Assembly (NCBI GenBank): GCA_020629775.1
Contig: JAHDCP010000006.1
Location: 1-38,540 of the forward strand
DNA length: 38,540 nt
DNA from: Planktomarina sp.
GTDB lineage: Bacteria; Pseudomonadota; Alphaproteobacteria; Rhodobacterales; Rhodobacteraceae
Direction: 5' to 3'
Below the pieces are notes generated by a model. That model searched no databases. It was not told where the DNA came from and worked only from the letters and a program-made list of their open reading frames with translations. Shown piece after piece: positions 32,395 through 38,540 of the stretch (the first letter of the stretch is position 1; each line of letters starts with the position of its first letter). The translations under genes and the position numbers were made by a program.

Positions 32395-33647
32395 GGCTGA
32401 AAGACCCGCTTTCCCGCGACCCAGGTGCCCATGACCCGTCCGCGCATCTCGGCCCCGTCAAAGGGCGTGTTCTTTGATTTGGACAACAACTTGGTGCGGT
32501 CCAATGTGAATTCGATATCTGGATCAAACAACACCAGATCAGCCGGTGCGCCTGGGGCCAGTGATCCGCCAGGCAGATTGAACCGTTGCGCCGGGTTCCA
32601 CGACAACGCGCGGAACAGTGTGGGCAAATCCAGGTGCCCTGCATGCACCAAGGACAATGCTGCGGGCAACAATGTTTCCAGGCCCACGGCCCCCGATGCG
32701 GCTTCTTCGAACGGCAAGCGTTTGCTTTCTTCGTCTTGGGGGGTGTGCATGGAAGATAACGTGTCGATCCGGCCATCGGCCAGGGCTGCGATAATTTCCA
32801 AGCGGTCTTGTTCGGACCGCAGCGGCGGTTTGACTTTGAAGAAGGTTCGGTAGTCGGCCACATCGGTTTCATTCAGCGTAACATGGTGAATGGATGTCCC
32901 GGCGGTCACGTCCAGGCCCCGCGCTTTGGCCTGTTCCAGTGCGGGCAGGGCGCGGGCGGTGGTGATTTGGTCGGCGTGGTATGCAACGCCCGCCATTTCC
33001 ACCATGGCCAAATCCCGGTCCAGGCCCATGCGTTCCGCCATGGCGTTGACGGCGGCAAGCCCGTGTTCAGTGGCAAATTTTCCTGATGTGGCGGCGGCCC
33101 CGGCAGACAGCCCGGGGTCTTGGGGGTGGCCCACCACCAAACCGTCCAGGTGTTTGACGTAAGATAAGGCCCGGCCCAAAACTTTGTTGTCGGTGACCAC
33201 GGCGTCACAATCTGTGAAGGCAACAGCACCGGCATCCTGTAAGAACCCGATTTCTGCCATTTCGCGCCCCAGGCGCCCCTTGGTCAGGGTGGCCATGGCC
33301 CGCACATTCACCGGGCACACATCGGCGGCGCGGCGCATGGCAAAGGTTAGGGTTTCGGGGCTGTCGATGGCGGGCAATGTGTCCGGGCGTGTCACCATGG
33401 TGGTGACCCCCCCAGCAGCGGCGGCCATGCCGGCGGACTTGTAACTTTCTTTGTGGCGTTCGCCCGGTTCGCACACCTTAACGCCCAAATCCACAATGCC
33501 CGGGGCCAGGCAAAACCCCTGGCAATCCACGGATGTGTCCGCTGGTCCGGGTTCAGTGATCTTGCCGTCTGCCATGCGCAAAGACCCTGTGGTTTGTGTC
33601 CCGGTCGCGGGATCAATCAGGCGGGCGTTTTCAAACAGGATGCTCAT
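32391..33647 (-). CDS. Pseudo-dihydroorotase (PyrC'-like), predicted non-catalytic
   Basis: The 418-residue protein has the overall sequence of class I dihydroorotase, including LAPGIVDLG, AAAGGVTTMVTRPDT, TSIHHVTLNETDV and GAVGLETLLP. Key residues are missing. The metal-binding HxH plus substrate arginine (HxHLREPG) reads GVKVCEPG at 55-62, so both His and the Arg are gone. The catalytic TDHAPH block reads SMHTPQ at 299-304, so the Asp is Met300. This matches PyrC'-type partners that lack activity but assemble with aspartate transcarbamoylase in Pseudomonas. pyrB is in the same operon. An active dihydroorotase should exist elsewhere. It overlaps neighbours by 4 bases at each end. Confidence 0.88.
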   Translation of the reverse strand: MSILFENARLIDPATGTQTTGSLRMADGKITEPGPADTSVDCQGFCLAPGIVDLGVKVCEPGERHKESYKSAGMAAAAGGVTTMVTRPDTLPAIDSPETLTFAMRRAADVCPVNVRAMATLTKGRLGREMAEIGFLQDAGAVAFTDCDAVVTDNKVLGRALSYVKHLDGLVVGHPQDPGLSAGAAATSGKFATEHGLAAVNAMAERMGLDRDLAMVEMAGVAYHADQITTARALPALEQAKARGLDVTAGTSIHHVTLNETDVADYRTFFKVKPPLRSEQDRLEIIAALADGRIDTLSSMHTPQDEESKRLPFEEAASGAVGLETLLPAALSLVHAGHLDLPTLFRALSWNPAQRFNLPGGSLAPGAPADLVLFDPDIEFTLDRTKLLSKSKNTPFDGAEMRGRVMGTWVAGKRVFQP

Positions 33648-34132
33648 GGGCGGGCCAATGCGTTGTGTCGTCGGGTTTCGATGGCGTCCTTGATGGACAA
33701 GGGATCGGTCAGATACCGCATGACAACGGCTTGCCCATCGGTCAAGCGCAACTGGAGACTGTTGCCAGATTTCAAAGTGACTTCAGCGATTTCACGGTAG
33801 TCCAAACTGCCTTGCACCCCTTCGTCGGTATTTGTGAAGTCCACACCGTTGGCTGTGACGGACCAAATCTCGCCCGCGGCACTTCGCCAGGCCGGGGCGT
33901 CCCCCAAAGCGGACAACGAAAACCCCACCAAGATTAACAGCACCAAAGGAATGACCGCCAAAGCCACCATAGGTGAAACAGGTGTGGGCAATGACGTGCT
34001 GAACAAAAGCAAAAGTCCCGCCAAACCCAGCCCCAAACCCAAAGACCATAACAACACGGACCTAAATTGGCGGCGGCGATAAACCGCTTTGTCGGGGCGC
34101 ACCACTAAGGTTCGGTCATTGGGTGTGTCCAT
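33644..34132 (-). CDS. Uncharacterised membrane protein in pyrB-plsY operon (162 aa)
   Basis: This protein of about 162 residues has two adjacent membrane spans (LLWSLGLGLGLAGLLLLF and VSPMVALAVIPLVLLILVG). A C-terminal domain of about 80 residues follows, with strand-like segments WSVTANGVDFTNTDEG, YREIAEVTLKSGNSLQLRL and GQAVVMRYL, ending in a helix. This order (two spans, then a small beta barrel) resembles bacterial PH-domain proteins, like the two paralogues upstream in the operon, but similarity is not strong enough to name the family. The ATG at 34132 is one base after the stop of the 33-codon gene. It overlaps the pseudo-dihydroorotase start by 4 bases. Confidence 0.75.
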   Translation of the reverse strand: MDTPNDRTLVVRPDKAVYRRRQFRSVLLWSLGLGLGLAGLLLLFSTSLPTPVSPMVALAVIPLVLLILVGFSLSALGDAPAWRSAAGEIWSVTANGVDFTNTDEGVQGSLDYREIAEVTLKSGNSLQLRLTDGQAVVMRYLTDPLSIKDAIETRRHNALARP

Positions 34133-34133
34133 G

Positions 34134-34235
34134 TTAACCGCCAATCCAGACCATGGCCCCCACCAGGATGGCCAGGAAGATCAGCACATACATGGCGATT
34201 TTGCCGGAGGTGCGGGGGTCTTTGGGTTCATTCAT
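34134..34235 (-). CDS. 33-residue single-pass membrane microprotein
   Basis: A 33-codon frame starts at ATG 34235, overlapping the upstream stop by 8 bases (ATGAATGA), and ends one base before the next start. It encodes MNEPKDPRTSGK, then a hydrophobic helix at about 13-31 (IAMYVLIFLAILVGAMVWI) and a short GG end. The positive and proline-rich N-terminus probably faces the cytoplasm. It fills exactly the gap between two coupled genes, which argues strongly for translation. No function can be assigned; small regulators of membrane complexes often look like this. Confidence 0.75.
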   Translation of the reverse strand: MNEPKDPRTSGKIAMYVLIFLAILVGAMVWIGG

Positions 34236-34620
34236 TGCGCCAAATCTCCATCTGTAGGTCCGGCGAGGGAAAGTCGCTGCCTTCTAATAAAACACAAATA
34301 CCCATGGCACCACGTCCGTGGATCAGTTCACCAGTCAACAAAGGTCCCGCAGAATTGGGTTGAATAATGTTGGCCAGCGCCGCGCGATTTTCGCGGGAAT
34401 GAAATGTCTCATCACCCTGGTCCCCAGGATCACGGTGCCGGTTAAGGTGATAATTGGCCCGTTCATTTTGAATGATCTGGGCCACGCTGGTCAGCTGCAC
34501 GCCTTTGGAATTCACGCGGTCGCGATCTGAAATGGTGGTGCAATATCTGTCTTGGTAAAACCCCGCGTGGGCGGGTAAGGCCAGCACAATGGCCGCCGCT
34601 GCGATAAGATGATGTTTCAT
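34228..34620 (-). CDS. Small exported protein of unknown function
   Basis: The 130-residue protein has a clear signal peptide (HHLIAAAAIVLALPAHAG, cleavage after AHA). The mature part of about 110 residues has two cysteines (DRYCTTISD and GICVLLEG) that could form a disulfide. It contains AQIIQNERANYHLNRHRDPG and ends with SPDLQMEIWRNE. I recognise no family. It is the only soluble exported protein of the pyrB-plsY operon. Its start overlaps the upstream gene by 4 bases and its stop overlaps the 33-codon gene by 8 bases. Confidence 0.75.
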   Translation of the reverse strand: MKHHLIAAAAIVLALPAHAGFYQDRYCTTISDRDRVNSKGVQLTSVAQIIQNERANYHLNRHRDPGDQGDETFHSRENRAALANIIQPNSAGPLLTGELIHGRGAMGICVLLEGSDFPSPDLQMEIWRNE

Positions 34621-35174
34621 TCTACGGCCCCCGTTTGGACATCCCGAAGGTGGCGATACACCGTCCTTGCATCAAAGACCTTCTTAAACCCAACGTCTTT
34701 GAAATGCGTGTCACCATCAGCGTCATGCCATTCTTCTTTGTCAAATAAGATGGTGCCGGGGTCTTCCCCGTCAAAATTTAACATTGTGTCAGCATCGATG
34801 GGATAAGACTTCAAGGATTTCTTCTTCCCAGTCTGGGCAATAAAGGCCCGTTTGGTGGTCAAAGTATAATAACTGCGCCGCCGTTCCAGGGTCGCCTCCA
34901 AGATCGAACGCCTTATGCCCCAAAGCCCAATGCCCAAAAACAAAAGTAAAAACGTCCAGACGAAGCTACCATCTCTTATATCTTCGAACATCAAATAGAT
35001 GACAGTCCCAGTCCAGATCACCATGAATGCCAACCGCCAGACCGCGACTTCTTTGATATCAAAAGCCGTGTCCGGCGCACCGTGCCAGACAATCCGTTCG
35101 TCAGGATCAAGAATACCAACCCATTCAGGGGGGTGTTGGATGGGCGGCGGCGGCGGTGGCGAAAGGTCGGTCAA
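34617..35174 (-). CDS. PH-like domain membrane protein, paralogue A (185 aa)
   Basis: This 185-residue protein starts with a proline run (PPPPPP) and ILDPDERIVWHGAPDTAFD. Two membrane spans (LAFMVIWTGTVIYLMF and FVWTFLLLFLGIGLWGI) follow, then a C-terminal domain with RRSYYTLTTKRAFIAQTGKK, a strand pattern like bacterial PH domains. The next gene upstream in the operon has the same order and matching blocks. The start is TTG at 35174: GGGAG lies 6 bases upstream and no ATG is suitably placed. Function unknown. It overlaps the exported-protein gene by 4 bases and is AT-richer than pyrB. Confidence 0.78.
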   Translation of the reverse strand: MTDLSPPPPPPIQHPPEWVGILDPDERIVWHGAPDTAFDIKEVAVWRLAFMVIWTGTVIYLMFEDIRDGSFVWTFLLLFLGIGLWGIRRSILEATLERRRSYYTLTTKRAFIAQTGKKKSLKSYPIDADTMLNFDGEDPGTILFDKEEWHDADGDTHFKDVGFKKVFDARTVYRHLRDVQTGAVE

Positions 35175-35232
35175 TTCACACTCCCGAAGTCAACGGTTTG
35201 TAAGGATCGAATGATGTTGATTGGCGAATACA

Positions 35233-35838
35233 TCAGGCGTGCCCTTCAATGACTTTGCGCAACAGGTTTTCGACGTGGTCTGCGCGTTGGATCAGTGAAA
35301 ATCCATCTTTGGTGGAAACCCGTAAGATGTCCAAAGGCCAAAAGCTGAACGCACTTTCGCCAGCCGTCATATAACGCTTTGTGAAGAACAGGTTTGAATG
35401 GCCTTTGGGTATAATTGGATTGGTGCGGGTGACTTTCGAAAGTTCTTTTGGTGAAAAGGATCGAATTTCGAAGTCTTTTGGGGTTTTCGCCACGGCAATG
35501 ATCGCGCGTTTGTTGGTCAAAGCATAAAATGATCGCGCACGAACTTCCCGGTCACGCCCAAAGGCACTGCCAAATGAAACAACCGCCAAATATGCTGCGA
35601 CGGGCGCAATCAAAAAAGCGAGCGCCGATCCGTTTTGCCACCCGCCCAGAAAAAACGACACGGCGCAAACCGCAAAAATAACGCCCGCACCAATGCTTTG
35701 CGGAGCTGTTGAAGAAATTACTGCCCCTTGAAAAGGACGGCCTTGCCAAAGCACGGTTTCATCAGGTTCGGTCAAACGCGACCACTGTGGTGGCAGGCCA
35801 GCCGCATCGCCCAACGAAAGTGTTTCAACTTTCGTCAA
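35233..35838 (-). CDS. PH-like domain membrane protein, paralogue B (201 aa)
   Basis: The 201-residue protein begins with a polar segment containing [17 protein letters not shown]. Two membrane spans ([19 protein letters not shown] and [19 protein letters not shown]) follow, then a C-terminal domain beginning [19 protein letters not shown]. The PDE-V-W-G-P block before the spans and the FYALT-KRA block after them match paralogue A (185 aa) encoded next, so the two arose by duplication. The ATG overlaps the pyrB stop by 4 bases. Database annotation by operon position as a transcarbamoylase subunit would be wrong, since no ATCase motif is present. Confidence 0.78.
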   Translation of the reverse strand: MTKVETLSLGDAAGLPPQWSRLTEPDETVLWQGRPFQGAVISSTAPQSIGAGVIFAVCAVSFFLGGWQNGSALAFLIAPVAAYLAVVSFGSAFGRDREVRARSFYALTNKRAIIAVAKTPKDFEIRSFSPKELSKVTRTNPIIPKGHSNLFFTKRYMTAGESAFSFWPLDILRVSTKDGFSLIQRADHVENLLRKVIEGHA

Positions 35839-36773
35839 ACCATGACCCCGCGCGTATCTGCCCGCCCTTGCATCAACAAATCCATGGCGGCCATGCGCAC
35901 GGCAACGCCCATTTCCACCTGTTCTTGGATCACAGACCGGGTCAAATCATCGGCCACGTCGCCGTCAATTTCCACGCCGCGGTTCATGGGCGCAGGGTGC
36001 ATCACGATGGCGTCTGGCTTGGCGTTGGCCAGTTTGGCGGCGTCCAATCCGAAGCGGTAATAATATTCCCGCTCTGACGGGATAAAGCCGCCGTCCATGC
36101 GTTCTTTTTGAAGGCGCAGCATCATCACCACGTCGGCGCCTTTCAGGCCAGTGGCCATATCGTGGTGAATTTCTGCGTCCAACCCGGGGGGGATCAGCGT
36201 AGGTGGGCCCACCAAGCGCACGTCATTGCCCATCTTTTTCAGCAAGATAAGATTTGATCGGGCCACGCGGCTGTGGGCGATGTCGCCGCAGATGGCCACG
36301 GTCAGGCCCGAAATCCGTTTCTTGGTGCGCCGAATGGTCAGGGCATCCAGCAAGGCTTGGGTCGGGTGTTCGTGACGCCCGTCGCCGGCGTTTAACACCG
36401 CGCAGTTCACTTTTTGAGCCAACAAATCCACAGCGCCCGAATGGGGATGGCGCACCACCAACAAATCAGGGTGCATGGCGTTTAACGTCAGGGCCGTGTC
36501 CACCAGGGTTTCCCCCTTTTTGATGGAACTGGTTTGCATGGCCATGTTGATAACATCGGCCCCCAATCGCTTTCCGGCCACTTCAAAGCTGACCAGCGTC
36601 CGGGTGGAGTTTTCGAAAAACATGTTGATCTGGGTACGTCCGGCCAGGGCCTCGGATCGTTTTACGGGGCTGCGATTTAGATCGACATAGCTGTCTGCCA
36701 GATCAAGAATCATCGTAATTTCGGCGGCGGACAGGGGCGCGATCCCCAGAAGATGCGTCAGACCGTGTGTCAT
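35835..36773 (-). CDS. pyrB: Aspartate carbamoyltransferase catalytic subunit
   Basis: This 312-residue enzyme condenses carbamoyl phosphate and aspartate in pyrimidine synthesis. The carbamoyl-phosphate loop is [13 protein letters not shown] (Ser56-Thr57-Arg58-Thr59). [14 protein letters not shown] and [13 protein letters not shown] are further active-site blocks. Length is normal for the catalytic chain; no regulatory pyrI follows. A pseudo-dihydroorotase is encoded in the same operon and may form the holoenzyme. Five envelope-protein genes lie between them. It is the first gene of the minus-strand operon and is divergent from the uracil-DNA glycosylase gene with 93 bases between. Confidence 0.96.
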   Translation of the reverse strand: MTHGLTHLLGIAPLSAAEITMILDLADSYVDLNRSPVKRSEALAGRTQINMFFENSTRTLVSFEVAGKRLGADVINMAMQTSSIKKGETLVDTALTLNAMHPDLLVVRHPHSGAVDLLAQKVNCAVLNAGDGRHEHPTQALLDALTIRRTKKRISGLTVAICGDIAHSRVARSNLILLKKMGNDVRLVGPPTLIPPGLDAEIHHDMATGLKGADVVMMLRLQKERMDGGFIPSEREYYYRFGLDAAKLANAKPDAIVMHPAPMNRGVEIDGDVADDLTRSVIQEQVEMGVAVRMAAMDLLMQGRADTRGVMV

Positions 36774-36866
36774 TGGGCTTCCTTTGGACTGTCACGGTTG
36801 TAAAGCGCGTACGATTGACCAGCAAGATGCATTTACCATTGGGGCCTGCAAAACTATATTCACCCC

Positions 36867-37649
36867 ATGACGGAATTGGATTGGCATCAAGCAAGGGCAG
36901 CCCTGGAGTGGCAGGCTGAAATGGGCGTGACCGAGGCGATCTTGGATGCCCCCATCAACCGCTATGACTTGCCCGATAAAGCGGCCAAGCCCAAACCCGC
37001 TGCGCCACCAGTGGACAAACCGCCGTTGATTATGGAACCCGCGCCAGAAATTGACGTGGTGGCTTTGGCCACCCAAGCGGCGGCAGGGGCGCAAGATTTG
37101 GATCAGCTGAAGGCCGCGTTGGCCGCATTCCCCCATTGTGAATTGCAGCGCGGCGCGAAATCCCTGGTGTTTAGTGACGGCGTTCCCGGCAGCCGCGTGA
37201 TGATTGTTGGCGAAGCCCCAGGGCGGGACGAAGATATTCAAGGCAAACCCTTTGTGGGGCGCGCTGGGCAGCTGTTGGATAAAATGTTGGCGGCCATCGG
37301 TTTGGACCGGACACGTGATGTGTATATCACCAACATCTTGCCATATCGCCCCCCGCAAAACCGAGACCCGAAGCCGGACGAAGTGGCGATGATGATGCCC
37401 TTTGTGAAGCGTCATGTGGAATTGGCAGCACCCGATGTCTTGATCTGCATGGGCAACCATTCGTGCCATGCGGTTCTTGGCAAACGCGGCATTACCAAGT
37501 TGCGCGGGCAATGGGACCAAGCGCTGGGCAAACCCGTTTTGCCCATGCTGCATCCGGCGTATTTGCTGCGCCAACCCCAGGCCAAGCGGAATGCCTGGGC
37601 CGATCTTTTAGAATTGAAAGCTTGGTTGGGAACGCCCCCGGCCCACTGA
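36867..37649 (+). CDS. Family 4-like uracil-DNA glycosylase, most Fe-S cysteines missing
   Basis: The 260-residue protein removes uracil from DNA, judging from family 4 motifs: GEAPGRDEDIQGKPFVGRAG (115-134), NRDPKPDE and HPAYLLR (229-235). The N-terminal ~80 residues are a proline/alanine-rich extension. Family 4 enzymes bind [4Fe-4S] with four cysteines. Here only Cys91 (FPHCELQ) remains near the first pair; the RPP cysteine is Tyr160 (LPYRPPQNRDP) and the next falls in MMMPFV at 175-180. A cluster-free variant is therefore likely, a form I believe is common in alphaproteobacteria. The ATG at 36867 has no strong ribosome-binding site. Confidence 0.88.
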   Translation: MTELDWHQARAALEWQAEMGVTEAILDAPINRYDLPDKAAKPKPAAPPVDKPPLIMEPAPEIDVVALATQAAAGAQDLDQLKAALAAFPHCELQRGAKSLVFSDGVPGSRVMIVGEAPGRDEDIQGKPFVGRAGQLLDKMLAAIGLDRTRDVYITNILPYRPPQNRDPKPDEVAMMMPFVKRHVELAAPDVLICMGNHSCHAVLGKRGITKLRGQWDQALGKPVLPMLHPAYLLRQPQAKRNAWADLLELKAWLGTPPAH

Positions 37650-37685
37650 CCCACGTTACACCGCAATTGCGCCCAAAGGTGACCC

Positions 37686-38228
37686 ATGTCCCGTATTGAT
37701 GAAACGATCGAATTTATCCCCATCCGCATCGCGGTTTTGACTGTGTCAGACACCCGGCAATTGGCTGATGATAAATCCGGGAACACCCTGGCAGACCGCA
37801 TCACTGGTGCGGGGCACATCCTTGCTGACCGCATGATCGTGCGCGATGACCGGGGCACCATCGCCGCCACCTTGTCCGCATGGGCTGATAATCCCGAAAT
37901 TGACGTGGTCATTTCAACGGGCGGAACGGGCCTGACGGGGCGGGATGTCACTGTGGAAGCCCACCGTGATGTTTATGAAAAAGAGATTGATGCTTTTGGC
38001 ACCGTGTTCACCATGGTGTCTTTCGCAAAGATTGGCACATCAGCAGTCCAATCACGGGCCACGGGTGGTGTTGCCAAGGGCACATACATGTTCGCCCTGC
38101 CTGGATCACCAGGGGCGTGCAAAGATGCGTGGGATGAAATTTTGGTCAAACAGCTCGATTTTCGCCACAAGCCCTGCAATTTTGTAGAAATTTTACCCAG
38201 ACTTGACGAACATTTGCGCCGGAAGTGA
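37686..38228 (+). CDS. moaB: Molybdenum cofactor biosynthesis protein MoaB
   Basis: The 180-residue protein belongs to the MoaB/Mog family that binds molybdopterin and adenylates it before molybdate insertion. Visible blocks are IAVLTVSDTRQLADDKSGNTLA, VVISTGGTGLTGRDVT (pterin-binding loop) and ALPGSPGACKDAWDEIL. Length is typical of MoaB. It follows the uracil-DNA glycosylase by 36 bases on the same strand. It complements moaD and moaE found 13 kb to the left. Confidence 0.95.
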   Translation: MSRIDETIEFIPIRIAVLTVSDTRQLADDKSGNTLADRITGAGHILADRMIVRDDRGTIAATLSAWADNPEIDVVISTGGTGLTGRDVTVEAHRDVYEKEIDAFGTVFTMVSFAKIGTSAVQSRATGGVAKGTYMFALPGSPGACKDAWDEILVKQLDFRHKPCNFVEILPRLDEHLRRK

Positions 38229-38309
38229 TCCGCTGACGCGTATAGGTGCTGACTTTTCTGCTTTGGCGGCTAAGTCTTGGAACACACAACGTTCATTGGG
38301 ATGACAGCA

Positions 38310-38540
38310 ATGCGGTTTTTGCGAAAAAGTTTTTTCGGTCTTTTCTTGATGGCGGCCACATTGGCGTTGGTGGTGTTCGCCGTTGATATGGTTCGCGGGG
38401 CCATTGAAGCCCGTGCCGGCGGGGATGATCGCCGGGGTGGCGCGCGCGAACGGGTGTTTGCCGTGAATGTTGTGCCCTTCCAGCCGGGGTCAGAAACCCC
38501 CCAACTGACAGTTTTTGGTGAGGTTCAAAGCCTGCGGGTT
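38310..38540 (+). CDS. RND efflux periplasmic adaptor (HlyD/MFP family), 5' part
   Basis: The frame begins MRFLRKSFFGLFLMAATLAL and runs off the window, so only about 77 residues are seen. A single N-terminal membrane anchor (LFLMAATLALVVFAVDMV) is followed by a polar linker rich in Arg and Gly, then VFAVNVVPFQPGSETPQLTV and GEVQSLRV. That opening strand pattern is typical of membrane-fusion adaptors of RND exporters, which are usually followed by the pump gene. An in-frame ATG at 38301 is possible, but GGG at 38298-38300 suits the ATG at 38310 better. Family assigned from a short fragment. Confidence 0.62.
   Translation, partial: MRFLRKSFFGLFLMAATLALVVFAVDMVRGAIEARAGGDDRRGGARERVFAVNVVPFQPGSETPQLTVFGEVQSLRV

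Noticed and set aside
35233-35838. Second aspartate transcarbamoylase subunit
   Set aside because: No carbamoyl-phosphate or aspartate-binding motifs; two membrane spans and a duplicated neighbour show a different family.

Overview
The window looks like chromosomal DNA of a marine alphaproteobacterium of the Roseobacter group (Rhodobacteraceae sensu lato). The basis is the 3' end of a 5S rRNA at the left edge, protein styles typical of that group (GSCFA protein, tripartite tricarboxylate transporter with TctD/TctE, Entner-Doudoroff genes, plant-type GshA, RsmE/UbiA/PlsY neighbourhoods) and moderate GC. No insertion sequence, prophage, CRISPR array or integrase was seen. Most of the window is dense, tightly coupled housekeeping operons. 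AT-richer genes occur at about 0.05-2.1 kb, 3.2-6.2 kb, 25.2-25.9 kb and 34.2-35.8 kb.

Layout. 1-52: end of an rrn operon (5S). 331-2963: GSCFA/SGNH gene pair and a Nei-type DNA glycosylase. 3033-3109: initiator tRNA with its own promoter and terminator. 3178-6177 (minus): tctD-tctE-solute-binding-protein operon, divergent from 6285-9323 (plus) tctC-tctB-tctA, a tripartite tricarboxylate transporter. 9534-13330 (minus): operon of a fluoroacetate-dehalogenase-like hydrolase, LeuC-like and LeuD-like hydro-lyase subunits and a LysR regulator. 13658-16108 (plus): edd-eda with a LacI-type operator upstream. 16171-19553 (plus): PhyH-family dioxygenase, ABC-2 type exporter, S49 peptidase. 19559-21442 (plus): a 56-residue membrane/zinc-ribbon-like protein, a CaCA antiporter and a pteridine-reductase-like SDR. 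21733-25158 (plus): uvrC, pgsA, moaD, moaE. 25194-29107 (minus): Sel1-repeat protein, coiled-coil membrane protein, OmpA-family protein, UbiA. 29120-31776 (plus): rsmE, a membrane protein, gshA. 31786-36773 (minus): pyrB, five small membrane or exported proteins, a pseudo-dihydroorotase and plsY, almost all with overlapping stops and starts. 36867-38540 (plus): a uracil-DNA glycosylase lacking most Fe-S cysteines, moaB, and the start of an RND adaptor.

How the genes fit together. TctD/TctE probably sense an external carboxylate, perhaps with the co-encoded binding protein, and switch on tctCBA. The dehalogenase-leuCD-lysR operon has the organisation of a catabolic unit rather than leucine biosynthesis and may process an acid, possibly one imported nearby. 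edd/eda form the Entner-Doudoroff branch. The least explained region is the pyrB-to-plsY operon: the catalytic transcarbamoylase and its catalytically dead dihydroorotase-like partner bracket a module of five uncharacterised envelope proteins, including a 33-residue single-pass protein and tandem paralogues with two membrane segments. Two coupled small genes (56 and 33 codons) fall below usual ORF size cutoffs.
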